64,000 bases of DNA, taken from contig JAXHMA010000001.1 in assembly GCA_034521835.1 (NCBI GenBank), forward strand, positions 1 to 64,000, written 5' to 3'. Below the pieces are notes generated by a model. The model was not told the DNA's origin, ran no database searches, and saw only the letters and a list, made by a program, of their open reading frames with translations. A program made the translations under genes and the position numbers. Positions 63,822-64,000 of this stretch are shown here, one piece after another (position 1 is the stretch's first letter; each line of letters starts with the position of its first letter). This stretch comes from JAMQKA01 sp034521835. GTDB lineage: Bacteria; Bacteroidota; Rhodothermia; Balneolales; Balneolaceae.

Positions 63822-64000
63822 AAACTCTGTCATTCATACTGCTGATCCTGGGATGGGTAACCGGCCTAAGCGCCCAGCATCACCACAACCATGAAACGGG
63901 ATTAAATGCAAGCGAAATAAACGCTGAACACTCCCTGTATCATCTGGATGTTGACTGGATCGATCACCGTGGAGACACGTATACGCTCAGCGATTTTCGG
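63818..64000 (+). CDS. SCO1/SenC-family copper chaperone (partial at window edge)
   Basis: The first 61 residues are in the window. ATG 63818 overlaps the nirV stop (ATGA). A signal peptide (MKTLSFILLILGWVTGLSAQ) is followed by a His-rich stretch HHHNHE and then LDVDWIDHRGDTYTLSDFR, the start of the thioredoxin-like SCO domain. The copper motif CxxxC lies beyond the edge. Likely delivers copper to NirK. Confidence 0.75.
   Translation, partial: MKTLSFILLILGWVTGLSAQHHHNHETGLNASEINAEHSLYHLDVDWIDHRGDTYTLSDFR

Noticed and set aside
62853..63833. 326-codon frame antisense to nirV
   Set aside because: Overlaps nirV entirely and nirK partly, has no recognisable domain, and is best explained as a shadow frame.

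Overview
The window looks like a chromosomal segment of a marine or halophilic member of the Bacteroidota/Balneolota group (Balneolales-like is my best guess). The evidence is a TonB-dependent receptor with a carboxypeptidase-regulatory N-domain behind a TPP riboswitch, outer-membrane barrels ending in Phe, DUF2911, M14 and M28 exopeptidases with Bacteroidota-type export signals, weak Shine-Dalgarno sites, and very large multi-PAS histidine kinases. No rRNA, tRNA, CRISPR array, transposase or phage structural gene was recognised.

Layout. 0-3.2 kb: a sufE remnant at the edge, a PAS-only protein and an acyl-CoA dehydrogenase. 3.4-9.5 kb: adenosylcobalamin-dependent methylmalonyl-CoA mutase (mutA, mutB) and its GTPase chaperone meaB, with a DUF559 endonuclease-like gene and palindromic DNA wedged between mutB and meaB. 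9.6-15.1 kb (minus strand): an exported DUF4097 protein, diadenylate cyclase cdaA, folP, a degenerate ferredoxin, and the ergothioneine pair egtB-egtD. 15.2-16.5 kb: an AT-rich stretch with two small orphan genes. 16.5-19.4 kb (minus strand): a nitrosative-stress set (Rrf2 regulator, RIC di-iron repair protein, polytopic His-rich membrane protein). 19.9-23.6 kb: an EACC1 gene, a membrane-anchored caspase-like protease with a predicted periplasmic domain, and an outer-membrane barrel. This is my main candidate for an undescribed system.

24-41.3 kb is a signalling island: PAS protein, two stand-alone receivers, two giant REC-PAS(n)-GAF kinases, a membrane kinase, and a CarH-like cobalamin-binding sensor paired with a soluble histidine kinase. 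That last pair lies between two 393-bp direct repeats. 41.5-44.2 kb: an SGNH esterase and a CE15-like glucuronoyl esterase. 44.5-51.9 kb: polX, an NTF2-like lipoprotein, M14 and M28 peptidases and a RES/Xre toxin-antitoxin pair. 52-61.5 kb: TPP riboswitch plus TonB receptor, EamA transporter, DUF2911, msrA, a chimeric gene scar, an HhH lipoprotein, a barrel and a PD40 protein. 61.6-64 kb: nirK-nirV-sco behind a textbook sigma-54 promoter with tandem upstream dyads.

About 25 genes are broken by 1-2 nt indels, often at homopolymers, while others of 1-2 kb (mutB, meaB, nirK) are intact. This looks like uncorrected long-read indel error, so I report whole genes across the frameshifts and state where the frame changes. 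Genuine decay is more plausible for the 34.7 kb kinase, the 57.2 kb chimera and the ferredoxin.
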